This document shows positions 17,439 through 25,333 of a DNA stretch of 33,657 bases, in pieces; within the stretch, counting starts at the first letter, position 1; the number at the start of each line of letters is the position of its first letter. Under the pieces are notes generated by a model, which had not been told where the DNA came from, searched no databases, and saw only the letters and a program-made list of their open reading frames with translations. Made by a program: the position numbers and the translations under genes. The DNA is from an uncultured Ectothiorhodospiraceae bacterium (GTDB taxonomy: Bacteria > Pseudomonadota > Gammaproteobacteria > Nitrococcales > Nitrococcaceae): positions 1-33,657 of the forward strand of contig CAJXMZ010000007.1 in the NCBI GenBank assembly GCA_913056315.1, given 5' to 3'.

Positions 17439-18793
17439 TAAAAGCCTCCACTCAGGGGGAGTAACGCGGGCGCTTGAGGTTTTGTTTGCGTGGGCTCGCG
17501 AATGCCTTGGCGACTGGCGGGTTCGGCTTTGATCTCGCGTGGCGCAGCGCTTGCTTTGGTTGTTGTTTGAGCGCGGGTAATTCGGGGGGTGATTAACACC
17601 ACCAGTTCGGTTTCGTCATTTTGAAATCGGCGCGACTGAAATAATTTGCCAATGACCGGCAGGTTGCCAAGTCCAGGTAGTTGGCTCACCGCCTCGGATT
17701 GTTTTTCATCGATCAATCCGGCAATAAGCAACGTCTGGCCGCTTGGTCCGTTCATTTGAGTTCGGGCATTACGCACTGAAAACCCGGGCACTCCCAGTAC
17801 ACTCACTGACTCGTCAATATCGCTGACTTCCACTTCAATACGGGTGCGAATGAAGCCGCTATGGGTGACTTCTGGCGCAACTTTGAGCAGTATTCCGTAG
17901 TCTTTGAACGTCACATTGGTATCACCTTGTTCACCGCGCACCGGAATGGGTACCTCGCCACCGGCCTGAAATTCCGCACTTGAGCCACTCATGGTTGAGA
18001 GCATCGGTTCGGCAATGACTTGGGCTTTGCCCGATTCATCCAACAGATCAATCATGGCAGAGAGCTTGAGGCCAACGCCTAAATGACGGTTAGCCTGACC
18101 GATATCCAGCGGCAGTTGGTCGGTGGGTAAAAAATCCCCGGGATTGTTGCGAAAGTAGTCATTGGTCTGAAAATCACTGGCATAGCTAAAACGAATGCCG
18201 GGTGACTGCGTGTTCCACTTCAGTCCGATTTGCTGCATGGCCGATTTGCGCAACTCCACAAATCGCGCTTGAAGCTGGACGGTGGGCGTGGCTGCCAGAT
18301 CGGGTGGATCGGTAAAATCGCCCACGCTTGGATGGGCTTTGATTAGCTGGGCAAGTCGCCGTGTCGCGCGTTGGCTGCTCGGTTGTCCAGTCATGACCCA
18401 CTGGCCATCAATATTGTCTAGCGCTACGCCGGCGATGCGATTGGCAAGATACTCCACATCGCTGGCTTGTTGAGAATGCTCACGCGCAACGACTGCAACC
18501 TCGCGATATTGGCTGCGTTGGTTGTCAGACCAAATCCGCAGATCGGTTCGCCCAGGCGCAAGCCCAATTAGCAAAACCTGGTCGGTGGCATCAATCACTT
18601 CGACTTGCGCGATAGCGCCATCCCCAATGGCGACGCGTTCCACCCCAGGGGCATCAATGAGCTCAGAGCGTCCCACCGCAAACCGCAGATCTGCTGCCAC
18701 GCTAGCGTTGCTATGCGCCGCAGCGCTCACAATCGCTGCCACGACCATCAGCTTGATCAACCCGACTGGGCTTGTGTGGAGCCGTTGACTCAT
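17438..18793 (-). CDS. rcpA: Tad pilus outer-membrane secretin RcpA/CpaC
   Basis: This 451-residue protein should form the outer-membrane channel for the Flp pilus. A signal peptide covers about residues 1-33. It is followed by an N-terminal pilus-assembly domain (DLRFAVGRSELIDAPGVER), a BON-like stretch, and the C-terminal secretin domain (VPIPVRGEQ, FKDYGILLKVAPEV, LPGLGNLPVIGKLFQSRRF, ELVVLITPRI). GGAGGA lies 5 bases before the ATG. Its start overlaps the cpaB stop as ATGA and its stop overlaps cpaF. A 50-residue polar C-terminal tail follows the secretin domain. Confidence 0.94.
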   Translation of the reverse strand: MSQRLHTSPVGLIKLMVVAAIVSAAAHSNASVAADLRFAVGRSELIDAPGVERVAIGDGAIAQVEVIDATDQVLLIGLAPGRTDLRIWSDNQRSQYREVAVVAREHSQQASDVEYLANRIAGVALDNIDGQWVMTGQPSSQRATRRLAQLIKAHPSVGDFTDPPDLAATPTVQLQARFVELRKSAMQQIGLKWNTQSPGIRFSYASDFQTNDYFRNNPGDFLPTDQLPLDIGQANRHLGVGLKLSAMIDLLDESGKAQVIAEPMLSTMSGSSAEFQAGGEVPIPVRGEQGDTNVTFKDYGILLKVAPEVTHSGFIRTRIEVEVSDIDESVSVLGVPGFSVRNARTQMNGPSGQTLLIAGLIDEKQSEAVSQLPGLGNLPVIGKLFQSRRFQNDETELVVLITPRITRAQTTTKASAAPREIKAEPASRQGIREPTQTKPQAPALLPLSGGF

Positions 18794-19572
18794 AACTGTC
18801 CTCCGATAATGAGCTCAACCGCTGGGGCGACGGGTGGCTCAGTGCTCGCCGCAGGCATGAGCATGCCCTGGTCGATCTGCGGAATCGCTGTGAGCTGATG
18901 GTCATCGCTACCGCGCAAGGCAACTTGTATTTCGCCGATGGCCATGGCGTGAGTGATTCGTGCGGCCTGTGTTGGCGAGACGGCCAACGTCAAACTGCGA
19001 TAACGCGTACTCGCGCTGTCGCCGCGACCCCGCGTGGTGCGCTCGCCGGTGGCGAGGATGGGCACATTTTTGAGTAAAGACTGTGTTTGTTCGCCCTCAC
19101 TCCCACGGTGGGTGAGCATGAGATCAAGCCGATCCCCGGGGTGTAATAACCCGGCGATAGCCGCGCTGCCATTGGCGGGAATGGTGATGGCGCGATCACC
19201 GATTGAAACCAATTGGGCTAAGCGCGTGTTGGCATCCTCGAGGGTATGGCTAGGCAATATCGGTTCGCCCGCATCAATGGCCGTCGTTAAGGTGGTTCCG
19301 GCGATTTGTTGCCAGTCTTTTGCGCCTAGCGCTTGTGCGTGCACATAGCGATTGGGCATATCACGCAGGGCGACATGCTGATCGGCTAGGGCTGTCCCCT
19401 TGGCCAAGTCGCCACCGGCAACAATCACCGAGCGAGTGGCGTATTCACTGCGTAAGCTGTTCTCAATGGCGATCGCTCGCTGATTAAGATATCGCTCAGC
19501 AAAAAAGGCACCGCTAGCGCCGGCAATAATCGCCCCAACGAGCATAAATGCACCACGTTTTAAAGGTTGCAT
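18790..19572 (-). CDS. cpaB: Flp pilus assembly protein CpaB/RcpC (SAF domain)
   Basis: CpaB is a periplasmic, inner-membrane-anchored partner of the secretin. The 260-residue protein has one N-terminal membrane segment (about residues 8-25), a SAF domain (SVIVAGGDLAKGTALADQHVAL) and the RcpC region (LVSIGDRAITIP, LLHPGDRLDLMLT, SLTLAVSPTQAARI). I use the ATG at 19572 rather than the ORF start at 19638: GGAGGG lies 5 bases before it, and the discarded 22 codons overlap the small upstream gene. Confidence 0.92.
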   Translation of the reverse strand: MQPLKRGAFMLVGAIIAGASGAFFAERYLNQRAIAIENSLRSEYATRSVIVAGGDLAKGTALADQHVALRDMPNRYVHAQALGAKDWQQIAGTTLTTAIDAGEPILPSHTLEDANTRLAQLVSIGDRAITIPANGSAAIAGLLHPGDRLDLMLTHRGSEGEQTQSLLKNVPILATGERTTRGRGDSASTRYRSLTLAVSPTQAARITHAMAIGEIQVALRGSDDHQLTAIPQIDQGMLMPAASTEPPVAPAVELIIGGQL

Positions 19573-19597
19573 AAACACCCTCCATCGACACGGTGGG

Positions 19598-19732
19598 TTA
19601 GAAAGGAATGGCAAGCGTCCATAGCAGGGATTGCTCATGCATCGCGAACCGATCAGCCACTAGGTCAACGACATACCACACACTCACAAGACCGGTGGCT
19701 ACCGCCAGGTACTCGCTAGCGCTCATGGCCAT
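19598..19732 (-). CDS. Small membrane protein ORF (44 residues) in the Tad locus, unrecognised
   Basis: This ORF is too short for the supplied track. Read on the minus strand, it starts MAMSASEYLAVATGLV and ends LLWTLAIPF before TAA. One hydrophobic segment (about residues 7-25) suggests a single-pass inner-membrane protein. AAGG lies six bases before the ATG. The start overlaps the end of the upstream secreted-protein gene by 17 bp, and cpaB follows 25 bp later, so it sits in an otherwise unexplained 143-bp slot of the operon. I recognise no family. It could be a non-coding spacer. Confidence 0.48.
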   Translation of the reverse strand: MAMSASEYLAVATGLVSVWYVVDLVADRFAMHEQSLLWTLAIPF

Positions 19733-20429
19733 GGCTTGCCTTGATGAACGCTAAAAGGACTTGGCTTTGCCCCAAATGGGATTGCACGGTGACCTCCAGC
19801 AAGCGCGACCCGCGACTCAGACTCGCGCGAGCGGTTGGCTCCTGAGTTGGCGCTTGGCCCCCAACCAGTTGCTTTGATTCGATTTGCCAGCCTTGTTGTT
19901 GAAAGTGCGATAACACCTGTTTAACCGCCGCGGGTTGGCTCTTATCGCTAATGAGCGCCAGTGAGCGTCCGGCTTGGTTCGATTGCTCATAAAACACCCG
20001 AAAGCCAGGAATCGACAGACCATTGCGGTTAGCTGCCGGGGGCGGATTACCGTTTGCTTGCATACGGCTAAGCGACACCGCCGTCAGCTTGTTGTCTTTG
20101 GTCACGTGCACCCGATAGTGACGTGCCCCCATCATGGCCATTAGCGTGTTGGCGTTGGGTTGGTGGATAGCAAAATTGGTATGCGCTTGACCCCGCAGCC
20201 GCCATTGGTCTTGATAGTGCGCAAGCACCTGGCTGGGCTGCCAATCGGTTTCATAGGCATGAAGGCAGTAGGGCATTTGATTAATTCTGAGCGCGCGCTC
20301 AGCAAGGATTGTCTGTGCACCCGGCGGCAAGCTCTGGCGCTCGAATAATTCAGCGCATTGATTGCCCGCGTTGCTTAGCGCGGGCGCGGCCAGCAGGCTA
20401 CAAGCAAGTGCCCAATTCAACCAATGCAT
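19716..20429 (-). CDS. Secreted protein of unknown function in the Tad locus
   Basis: The 237-residue protein begins with a clear signal peptide (MHWLNWALACSLLAAPALSNA), which is why I start it at the ATG at 20429 and not at 20633. The mature part has two Cys near the N-terminus (NQCAELF, MPYCLHA) that could form a disulfide. Two regions look alike in outline: a helix of the type ilqHYqdqWrlrGqa and later vLSHFQQQGWQIESKQ, each followed by a strand-rich stretch (MGARHYRVHVTKDNK; LLEVTVQSHLGQSQVLLAF). This suggests a duplicated periplasmic domain, but I recognise no named family. Position between the TadE-like gene and cpaB argues for a pilus assembly or pilus-associated role. Confidence 0.72.
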   Translation of the reverse strand: MHWLNWALACSLLAAPALSNAGNQCAELFERQSLPPGAQTILAERALRINQMPYCLHAYETDWQPSQVLAHYQDQWRLRGQAHTNFAIHQPNANTLMAMMGARHYRVHVTKDNKLTAVSLSRMQANGNPPPAANRNGLSIPGFRVFYEQSNQAGRSLALISDKSQPAAVKQVLSHFQQQGWQIESKQLVGGQAPTQEPTARASLSRGSRLLEVTVQSHLGQSQVLLAFIKASHGHER

Positions 20430-20451
20430 CCGGCATGGTGGGGTTTTGGGC

Positions 20452-21123
20452 TTAGCGCGGGGTGATGCGTGAGGGCGCAACAAATTGCGTACTTTGGGCA
20501 TAACGGCCTTCCTCAAAAATGCCAAAACGGGCCAACCACGAAGCGGGTTGGGACAACGTGGCAACCGGTTCGCTGGCGACCACTTGGTTGGTGCGTGTTC
20601 GATAAATTTTGTCGGTATAGGCGCTCCATTCACCCGGGCTAAGCGTGGCGGTTGCGCGCAAGGGGATGGGTTTTTTGTCGCTGCGCCCGGGCAGTCGCGG
20701 GCGAGCGCTGATTGCGGCGTTATAGGTGGGATGTTGCTCAGGCGCTAACTCGAGCATGCCTGAGGATAATCCGCCGATATTCACCGCACTGGGGAGATAT
20801 CGACCATAGGCGAGGGTTTCTACCGCAACCCCTGTGCTGATGGCTGCCGCTGCGGTGTTCGGCGTCAATGCCTGTACCTCGAGGGCATGGGATGGTGCGA
20901 CCAAATCTTCGCCCTGAAAATGCCATAAAGGTGAGTGCGTTGCGCGCTCACCAGCCGGGCCTGAGAGCGTTTGCCACGCGCTATAGCGGGCGGTCATGGC
21001 TGCATAGCGGTCCATATCGTGAAGGCGGCCGAGATAGTCAACAGCCCAAAAGGCGGGCAACAAGGCCAGTAAACCCACCAGCGTTTCAGTTAGCGCGCTG
21101 CCAGATTCGCTCCTGCCCATCAT
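20452..21123 (-). CDS. TadE-like minor pseudopilin
   Basis: The 223-residue protein has an N-terminal ESGSALTETLVGLLALLPAF segment. Gly before SALTE, with Glu at +5 of the mature chain, matches the type IVb prepilin processing rule, and the hydrophobic helix follows directly. The remainder is a periplasmic domain of no known fold. The start (ATG at 21123, or the adjacent ATG at 21120) overlaps the TadG-like stop as ATGA. The supplied ORF start at 21213 lies inside the upstream gene. A role as a minor pilin is inferred from locus and motif. Confidence 0.75.
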   Translation of the reverse strand: MMGRSESGSALTETLVGLLALLPAFWAVDYLGRLHDMDRYAAMTARYSAWQTLSGPAGERATHSPLWHFQGEDLVAPSHALEVQALTPNTAAAAISTGVAVETLAYGRYLPSAVNIGGLSSGMLELAPEQHPTYNAAISARPRLPGRSDKKPIPLRATATLSPGEWSAYTDKIYRTRTNQVVASEPVATLSQPASWLARFGIFEEGRYAQSTQFVAPSRITPR

Positions 21124-22325
21124 GGCAAAATCTCGGGCGCAACCAGTCGGGCCCGCCAATAGGGGTTGAAAAGCGTGGGTTTGGCATTGTCGGGTGGGCA
21201 GTTGTCCTTGCAAGCCTTAGACGGCTGATAAACCACCTCTGCCACACTGTAGTGCGCGTGCGTCGCAGGGGGATTCGTGGCAGATCGGGTCACGATGGCG
21301 GGGATTTCCAAGCGGCCATCGGTGTTATTACGTTGCGCTAAATGGGTGTAGCGGTCGATGCCGTCATAGTTGCCGGCGAGTCGGTCAGCGTTCGCACGGC
21401 CTTGGGCTAATGTGCCCCACGACTCCCAGCCAAAGAGATCTCGCTCGCGTATTTGAAAACGGTCTGCCGATCGCCAACCCCCGGCATCGGGGCTTGGTGC
21501 TTGATTGGTGGCGCCTTGTTTACGCAATTTCACCAATCCCAGAATGCTGTCCGACCAACTGCGCCCGCCGGTGCCAAAGCGCGGTGCACCATGGCTTCGG
21601 CGGCCTCGTAGCCAGCGCGATAGGTTGTGATCGTCATCAATGCTTTGGCTTAAAATGCGCTGAAAATAACCGCGATCTCGGCCCGGTTGATCGCTATCCA
21701 CGTAATTAAGCAGGTCGGTTCGATAGACCAGCAGCTTGCCGGCCAGTGCGGCTTGATAGGGTTGTGGGACTGATTGAATGGCGCCCCCACGATTCACGCG
21801 AAGTTCGCCATCATGGCGTTGTGCCACCTTGCGCATCAGCGTATCGATGCGATCGGGTAAAAGCTGTCGACGGGCTTGGAGTTGTGAGGCGCTCATTAAT
21901 CCGTGAAGAACATCAACGCCGTTAATAAAACCCCAACTCAAGCGCTCGCTTAGGCCCAGACTGGTGCGCACTGCACGGTTAGCCACGCGGGTGGCTGTGC
22001 CAACATAGGGTATGAAGCTCGATACGGCCGCGAGCCGGGCAGAGGCGTTTTCCACGTAACGCAGCCAGCTGATGTAAGCGACTAAATGCCCTACCGCAAT
22101 ATGGTTGGCCAACATCGCCCGATTGGTATAGGCCATGAGGTTAAGACGCCGTGCTGTCCAATGCGCGCCTGAATAGGCGGCCGCATCAGCGGCATTGACA
22201 ACCACTGATTGTTGGCCCAGCGCGTTGCTCACGCGATGGGCAACAAAAAGCGCGCTTAACCCCATGGCAATCATGGCTAGAAGCACGGGCAGAACTTGCC
22301 CCGATGCGCCATTAGTCGTGCTCAT
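21120..22325 (-). CDS. TadG-like Flp pilus-assembly protein
   Basis: The 401-residue protein starts MSTTNGASGQVLPVLL and has one N-terminal membrane helix, followed by VVNAADAAAYSGAHWTARRLN, the pattern typical of Tad/TadG-type proteins (Flp pilus-assembly TadE/G-like). The rest is a large periplasmic region ending in a four-residue CKDNC cysteine pair, which could be oxidised. I use the ATG at 22325, overlapping the flp stop by 14 bp. The ribosome site is weak, so it probably depends on translation of flp. Confidence 0.78.
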   Translation of the reverse strand: MSTTNGASGQVLPVLLAMIAMGLSALFVAHRVSNALGQQSVVVNAADAAAYSGAHWTARRLNLMAYTNRAMLANHIAVGHLVAYISWLRYVENASARLAAVSSFIPYVGTATRVANRAVRTSLGLSERLSWGFINGVDVLHGLMSASQLQARRQLLPDRIDTLMRKVAQRHDGELRVNRGGAIQSVPQPYQAALAGKLLVYRTDLLNYVDSDQPGRDRGYFQRILSQSIDDDHNLSRWLRGRRSHGAPRFGTGGRSWSDSILGLVKLRKQGATNQAPSPDAGGWRSADRFQIRERDLFGWESWGTLAQGRANADRLAGNYDGIDRYTHLAQRNNTDGRLEIPAIVTRSATNPPATHAHYSVAEVVYQPSKACKDNCPPDNAKPTLFNPYWRARLVAPEILP

Positions 22326-22593
22326 TAAAGTTTTGTAGATTGGTCTCGTCGCTTGCGATATCGGTGGCACGCTCGGCATGGCCAGCGGATTGCTCCATCA
22401 CATCGCTGCCATCCTGACCGGCAATTTCGGTCGCCATTAGCGCGGCTTGGCTAGAAATCGTGTCGCCCAATGCCGAAAAAGCGCCAATGCCGGCGATGGC
22501 AAGAAGGGCGGTCAGAATGATGTATTCCGACATGCCCTGGCCGCGTTGTTTTTTCTTCGCATGCAAAGCAGGGGTTGGCTTTATGGGATCCAT
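22312..22593 (-). CDS. flp: Flp-type (type IVb) major pilin precursor
   Basis: This is a 93-residue prepilin. The positive leader (KKKQRG) is followed by QGMSEYIILTALLAIAGIG. Cleavage after RG would give Glu5-Tyr6, the hallmark of Flp pilins. The hydrophobic helix is followed by a polar C-terminal tail rich in Asp, Glu and Asn, longer than in the smallest Flp pilins. AGGAG lies six bases before the ATG. The ORF as supplied (from 22827) runs into tadD and is too long. The 145-bp gap upstream may carry its own promoter, since pilin is needed in excess. Confidence 0.88.
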   Translation of the reverse strand: MDPIKPTPALHAKKKQRGQGMSEYIILTALLAIAGIGAFSALGDTISSQAALMATEIAGQDGSDVMEQSAGHAERATDIASDETNLQNFNEHD

Positions 22594-22618
22594 GGTTTGC
22601 TCCTTTTGGCTGCTGAAA

Positions 22619-22636
22619 GACAATCGCTGAATTGTC
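22619..22636 (-). promoter_or_regulatory. Small inverted repeat in the flp leader
   Basis: On the coding strand, GACAAT-TCAGCG-ATTGTC forms a perfect 6-bp inverted repeat 26 bases before the flp start, within the 145-bp tadD-flp gap. It could be a weak mRNA hairpin that protects the pilin message or a protein site. I see no convincing promoter boxes in this gap, nor a sigma-54 signature. Confidence 0.3.
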
Positions 22637-22738
22637 ACTTGGAGCTTAATGGCTGTTGGCTTTGCCGCGAGTACCGTCGATCGTTTAGCAGCGGGGTATT
22701 GGGTTGGGCGGTAGCAAATTGCGGTTTTAGCGGGCGTG

Positions 22739-23194
22739 TTACTCGCCTGGCGCCTCTGGACTGCCCAGCGCTTCAATCGCTTCACGCACGGCTTTGAGCT
22801 CTGGGCGGGCAGCGGTGACTGGGGCAAGGGTGTGGTGCTTGGCCAACAAAGTGCGTGCGGTCTGCAGGTGAATAATGGCTAAGTTGTAGGTGGCCGGGAT
22901 GTGGTTGGGGTTACGCGCAAGCGCATCAGTAAAATGCGCTTTGGCTTGATCGAGTTGGGCATTGCGATAGGCGATGCGCCCGAGCTGAAAATGGGGTGAA
23001 ACCATTTCTGGTGAGCGCTGAATAACCGCTTGATAGTGTTGTTTGGCCTGCTCAATTTGTCCTGTTCGAAACGCATTATCGGCGCGCTCTAGCCTGTCTA
23101 GCGCGCCGCCTGTGTTCAGTGGCAATCCGCTGGCACAAGCGCTTAGCGTAATGAGCATAAAGCCGAGCAGGCTAAGTGTTCGAGTGGCAGACAT
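22739..23194 (-). CDS. tadD: TadD-like TPR lipoprotein
   Basis: The 151-residue protein starts with a lipoprotein signal whose lipobox is LSAC (Cys at residue 20). Tetratricopeptide repeats follow, covering about residues 33-115 (ADNAFRTGQIEQAKQHYQAVI, PHFQLGRIAYRNAQLDQAKAHF, PATYNLAIIHL). TadD-type TPR lipoproteins help place the secretin. AAGGAG lies eight bases before the ATG. It comes 3 bp after the DUF192 gene. Confidence 0.87.
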   Translation of the reverse strand: MSATRTLSLLGFMLITLSACASGLPLNTGGALDRLERADNAFRTGQIEQAKQHYQAVIQRSPEMVSPHFQLGRIAYRNAQLDQAKAHFTDALARNPNHIPATYNLAIIHLQTARTLLAKHHTLAPVTAARPELKAVREAIEALGSPEAPGE

Positions 23195-23197
23195 GGA

Positions 23198-23557
23198 TCA
23201 TTCTCCTTGCCGGTGGGTGAAAAAGTCGCCTTCGAGCGTACTGGGCAATCCACCTGAGCGGGTTTCTAGACAAAAGCGCGTACCTTTGGGCGCGCAACGA
23301 ATGCGATTTGGACTGACTGCGCTGGCCACACGCAAAATGCGTAAATGGCGATCTAAAAAGGCCACATCAATGGCATAACGCATGCCAATGGTATGAATCG
23401 CACCACCGGGATCGAGCAGTAAACCTTCTCCATCAGCCGGTGGCCTTGGCGTGCCCAACAGGCCAATCGCCCGGGCCCACCAAGAGGCGGCGTGCGCGGC
23501 CGTAATGCACAGACCGTGCGGTTGTTGCTCTAGAATGAGGTGAGGCCGTGCTCGCAT
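23198..23557 (-). CDS. DUF192 domain protein
   Basis: The 119-residue protein matches the DUF192 family by GGAIHTIGMRYAIDVAFLD and a preceding RAIGLLGTP, with a C-terminal LETRSGG that resembles the family's LElpaG turn. The function of DUF192 is unknown; many members are exported, but no signal peptide is seen here. I use the ATG at 23557, 7 bp after the tadC stop. It lies between tadC and tadD, so it is almost certainly part of the pilus operon. Confidence 0.8.
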   Translation of the reverse strand: MRARPHLILEQQPHGLCITAAHAASWWARAIGLLGTPRPPADGEGLLLDPGGAIHTIGMRYAIDVAFLDRHLRILRVASAVSPNRIRCAPKGTRFCLETRSGGLPSTLEGDFFTHRQGE

Positions 23558-23564
23558 AAGGGCT

Positions 23565-24452
23565 TTACAACAATCCACCGTCGATAAATTGAATAGCGAT
23601 GGGAAAGCCAATAATGAGAAACGTCACCGGAAACAGCAGTCCAACCAGTGGGGCAAGCATTTTGACCGGTGCCTCATTGGCTTTTTTCTCGGCAATAGCA
23701 AAGCGTTCCCGTCGGCGTTGCGTGGCTTGATCATTGAGCGCCTGGCTGATTGCGCCGCCGGTTTCATCGGCTTGGATAATCGCTGAGACAAAGCTTTTTA
23801 CAGCGGCTAGATCGATGCGACGGGCCAACCGCTCAAGTGCCTCGTGACGCGATAACCCGGTCCGAATTTCGCGCTCAACGCGCTGCATCTCATCGGCTAG
23901 TGGCCCGGGTTCAAGTTGCGCCACGCTTTGTGTGAGCGCGGCGCTAAAACTCAGCCCGGCGCGCACTGATAGTCCCAAAAGCTCCAGTAGCGCGGGAAAT
24001 TGCCGGGCAAAGCGTCGCTGACGTCGCCGGCCATGGTCGTTAAGCCAAATGTCAGGGTAGAGCGCTCCACCGGCCAAGGCCGTCACCGCGATGCCGATGG
24101 CTTCACCAATAGTGGGGTCTAGCAGCAGGCTAACGGCCGTTGCCAACCCCCCGGCGGTGATGCTGGTCAGTGCGCGTAACAAAAGCAGTTCAGGCGGTAA
24201 AATGGCGTAGCCAATGCCTGCCCGGTCAAGCTTTTGCTGTAGCTTTAAACGCAGCGGGTTGGCCAGCTGAATACGCGGGCTGAAATGTTGCGCAATCGGG
24301 ATGAGTAGTCGAAATAAAAGCGGCGCGGGATCACGCCAACGATCGATTTGGCGCCAATGACTGGGTCGTCCCAGCTCGCACGCACTCAGACTGCCGAGCA
24401 CGCCGGCCAGTGCGATGAGCGTGGTTGTCACCAGCGCGTTGAGGCTAGACAT
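23565..24452 (-). CDS. tadC: Tad pilus inner-membrane platform protein TadC
   Basis: The 295-residue protein belongs to the T2SSF (GspF) family. It has an N-terminal membrane helix, a central cytoplasmic domain with RRQRRFARQFPALLELLGLSVRAGLSF, a second cytoplasmic region (ISQALNDQATQRRRERF), and C-terminal membrane segments (LVGLLFPVTFLIIGFP). With TadB it forms the platform that couples the CpaF ATPase to pilin extraction. The ATG at 24452 overlaps the tadB stop by 8 bp; the supplied start at 24479 would lie deeper inside tadB. Confidence 0.92.
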   Translation of the reverse strand: MSSLNALVTTTLIALAGVLGSLSACELGRPSHWRQIDRWRDPAPLLFRLLIPIAQHFSPRIQLANPLRLKLQQKLDRAGIGYAILPPELLLLRALTSITAGGLATAVSLLLDPTIGEAIGIAVTALAGGALYPDIWLNDHGRRRQRRFARQFPALLELLGLSVRAGLSFSAALTQSVAQLEPGPLADEMQRVEREIRTGLSRHEALERLARRIDLAAVKSFVSAIIQADETGGAISQALNDQATQRRRERFAIAEKKANEAPVKMLAPLVGLLFPVTFLIIGFPIAIQFIDGGLL

Positions 24453-25302
24453 CAATGGCCACAATGCGGCGAATGACAAAGATAGCGAGTGCCATCATGA
24501 TGCTGGCAAGCGCTAAAACCGCCCAGCCAATGGGTTCATTAAATAAACGCGCCATGGTGTCGGGCTTTTGCAAATACAGCATGCCCCCGATGGCAACGGG
24601 CAATAAACACATGACTCGGCCTTGCATTCGCCCCATCGCGGTGAGCGCATTAATGCGCTCTTCGACTTGAGCGCGTTCGCGCAATGTGGCTGCCAGCATG
24701 TCGAGGGTGCTGGCAAGATCGCCGCCGACTTGATGCGACACAATGACCGCGCTGCGAAATAACCCAACCTCCTCGCTGGGAAAGCGCGCAAGCAATCCAT
24801 CGAGACAGGCATTCAAACTCTCGCCTAGACGTTGTCGACGCAAAATAAGCGCGAACTCCTCACCCAGTGGTGCGGCCTGCTGGCGTGATAGCAAAGCCAG
24901 CCCACGGCCTAAGTTACTGCCGGCTCGCATCGATGAGGCCAGGCCTTGCAGGGCATCGGGTAATTGTTGAATAAACGCCTTATGACGACGCTTTTTGACC
25001 CAGCCTAATGCGAGCCGAGGGGTTAGCAGCCCGGCGAAACCGGCGATCAGCGCAACCGGCCAGGGAAAAATGATGGCAATACCGGCGGCCACGGCAACCC
25101 CCACACCAATGGCAATGAAAATGAGTTGGCGGCTGGATAGATCAATAAATTGCGCGTGTAAGCCCGCGCCGACTTCACCACTGACATACCGTTGATAGTG
25201 CTGAGAGCTGGTGCGCAGGACCCGCGTTGTGCCCACGCAGCCCAGCGCTGCGCCAATAGACACGCTGCCAACAAATAGCCATTGATCGGTTAGTAAATCC
25301 AC
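24445..25302 (-). CDS. tadB: Tad pilus inner-membrane platform protein TadB
   Basis: The 285-residue T2SSF-family protein has N-terminal membrane segments, a cytoplasmic core with FIQQLPDALQGLASSMRAGS and SHQVGGDLASTLDMLAATLRER, and C-terminal membrane helices. It pairs with TadC. The start is GTG at 25302 with no clear ribosome site. It is the first gene of the Tad run and lies 31 bp after the gshA stop, leaving little room for a separate promoter, so transcription from gshA or from within gshA is possible. Confidence 0.91.
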   Translation of the reverse strand: MDLLTDQWLFVGSVSIGAALGCVGTTRVLRTSSQHYQRYVSGEVGAGLHAQFIDLSSRQLIFIAIGVGVAVAAGIAIIFPWPVALIAGFAGLLTPRLALGWVKKRRHKAFIQQLPDALQGLASSMRAGSNLGRGLALLSRQQAAPLGEEFALILRRQRLGESLNACLDGLLARFPSEEVGLFRSAVIVSHQVGGDLASTLDMLAATLRERAQVEERINALTAMGRMQGRVMCLLPVAIGGMLYLQKPDTMARLFNEPIGWAVLALASIMMALAIFVIRRIVAIDV

Positions 25303-25333
25303 CCACGCAGTGAAGCGCTCGGGTTAGGGGTAA

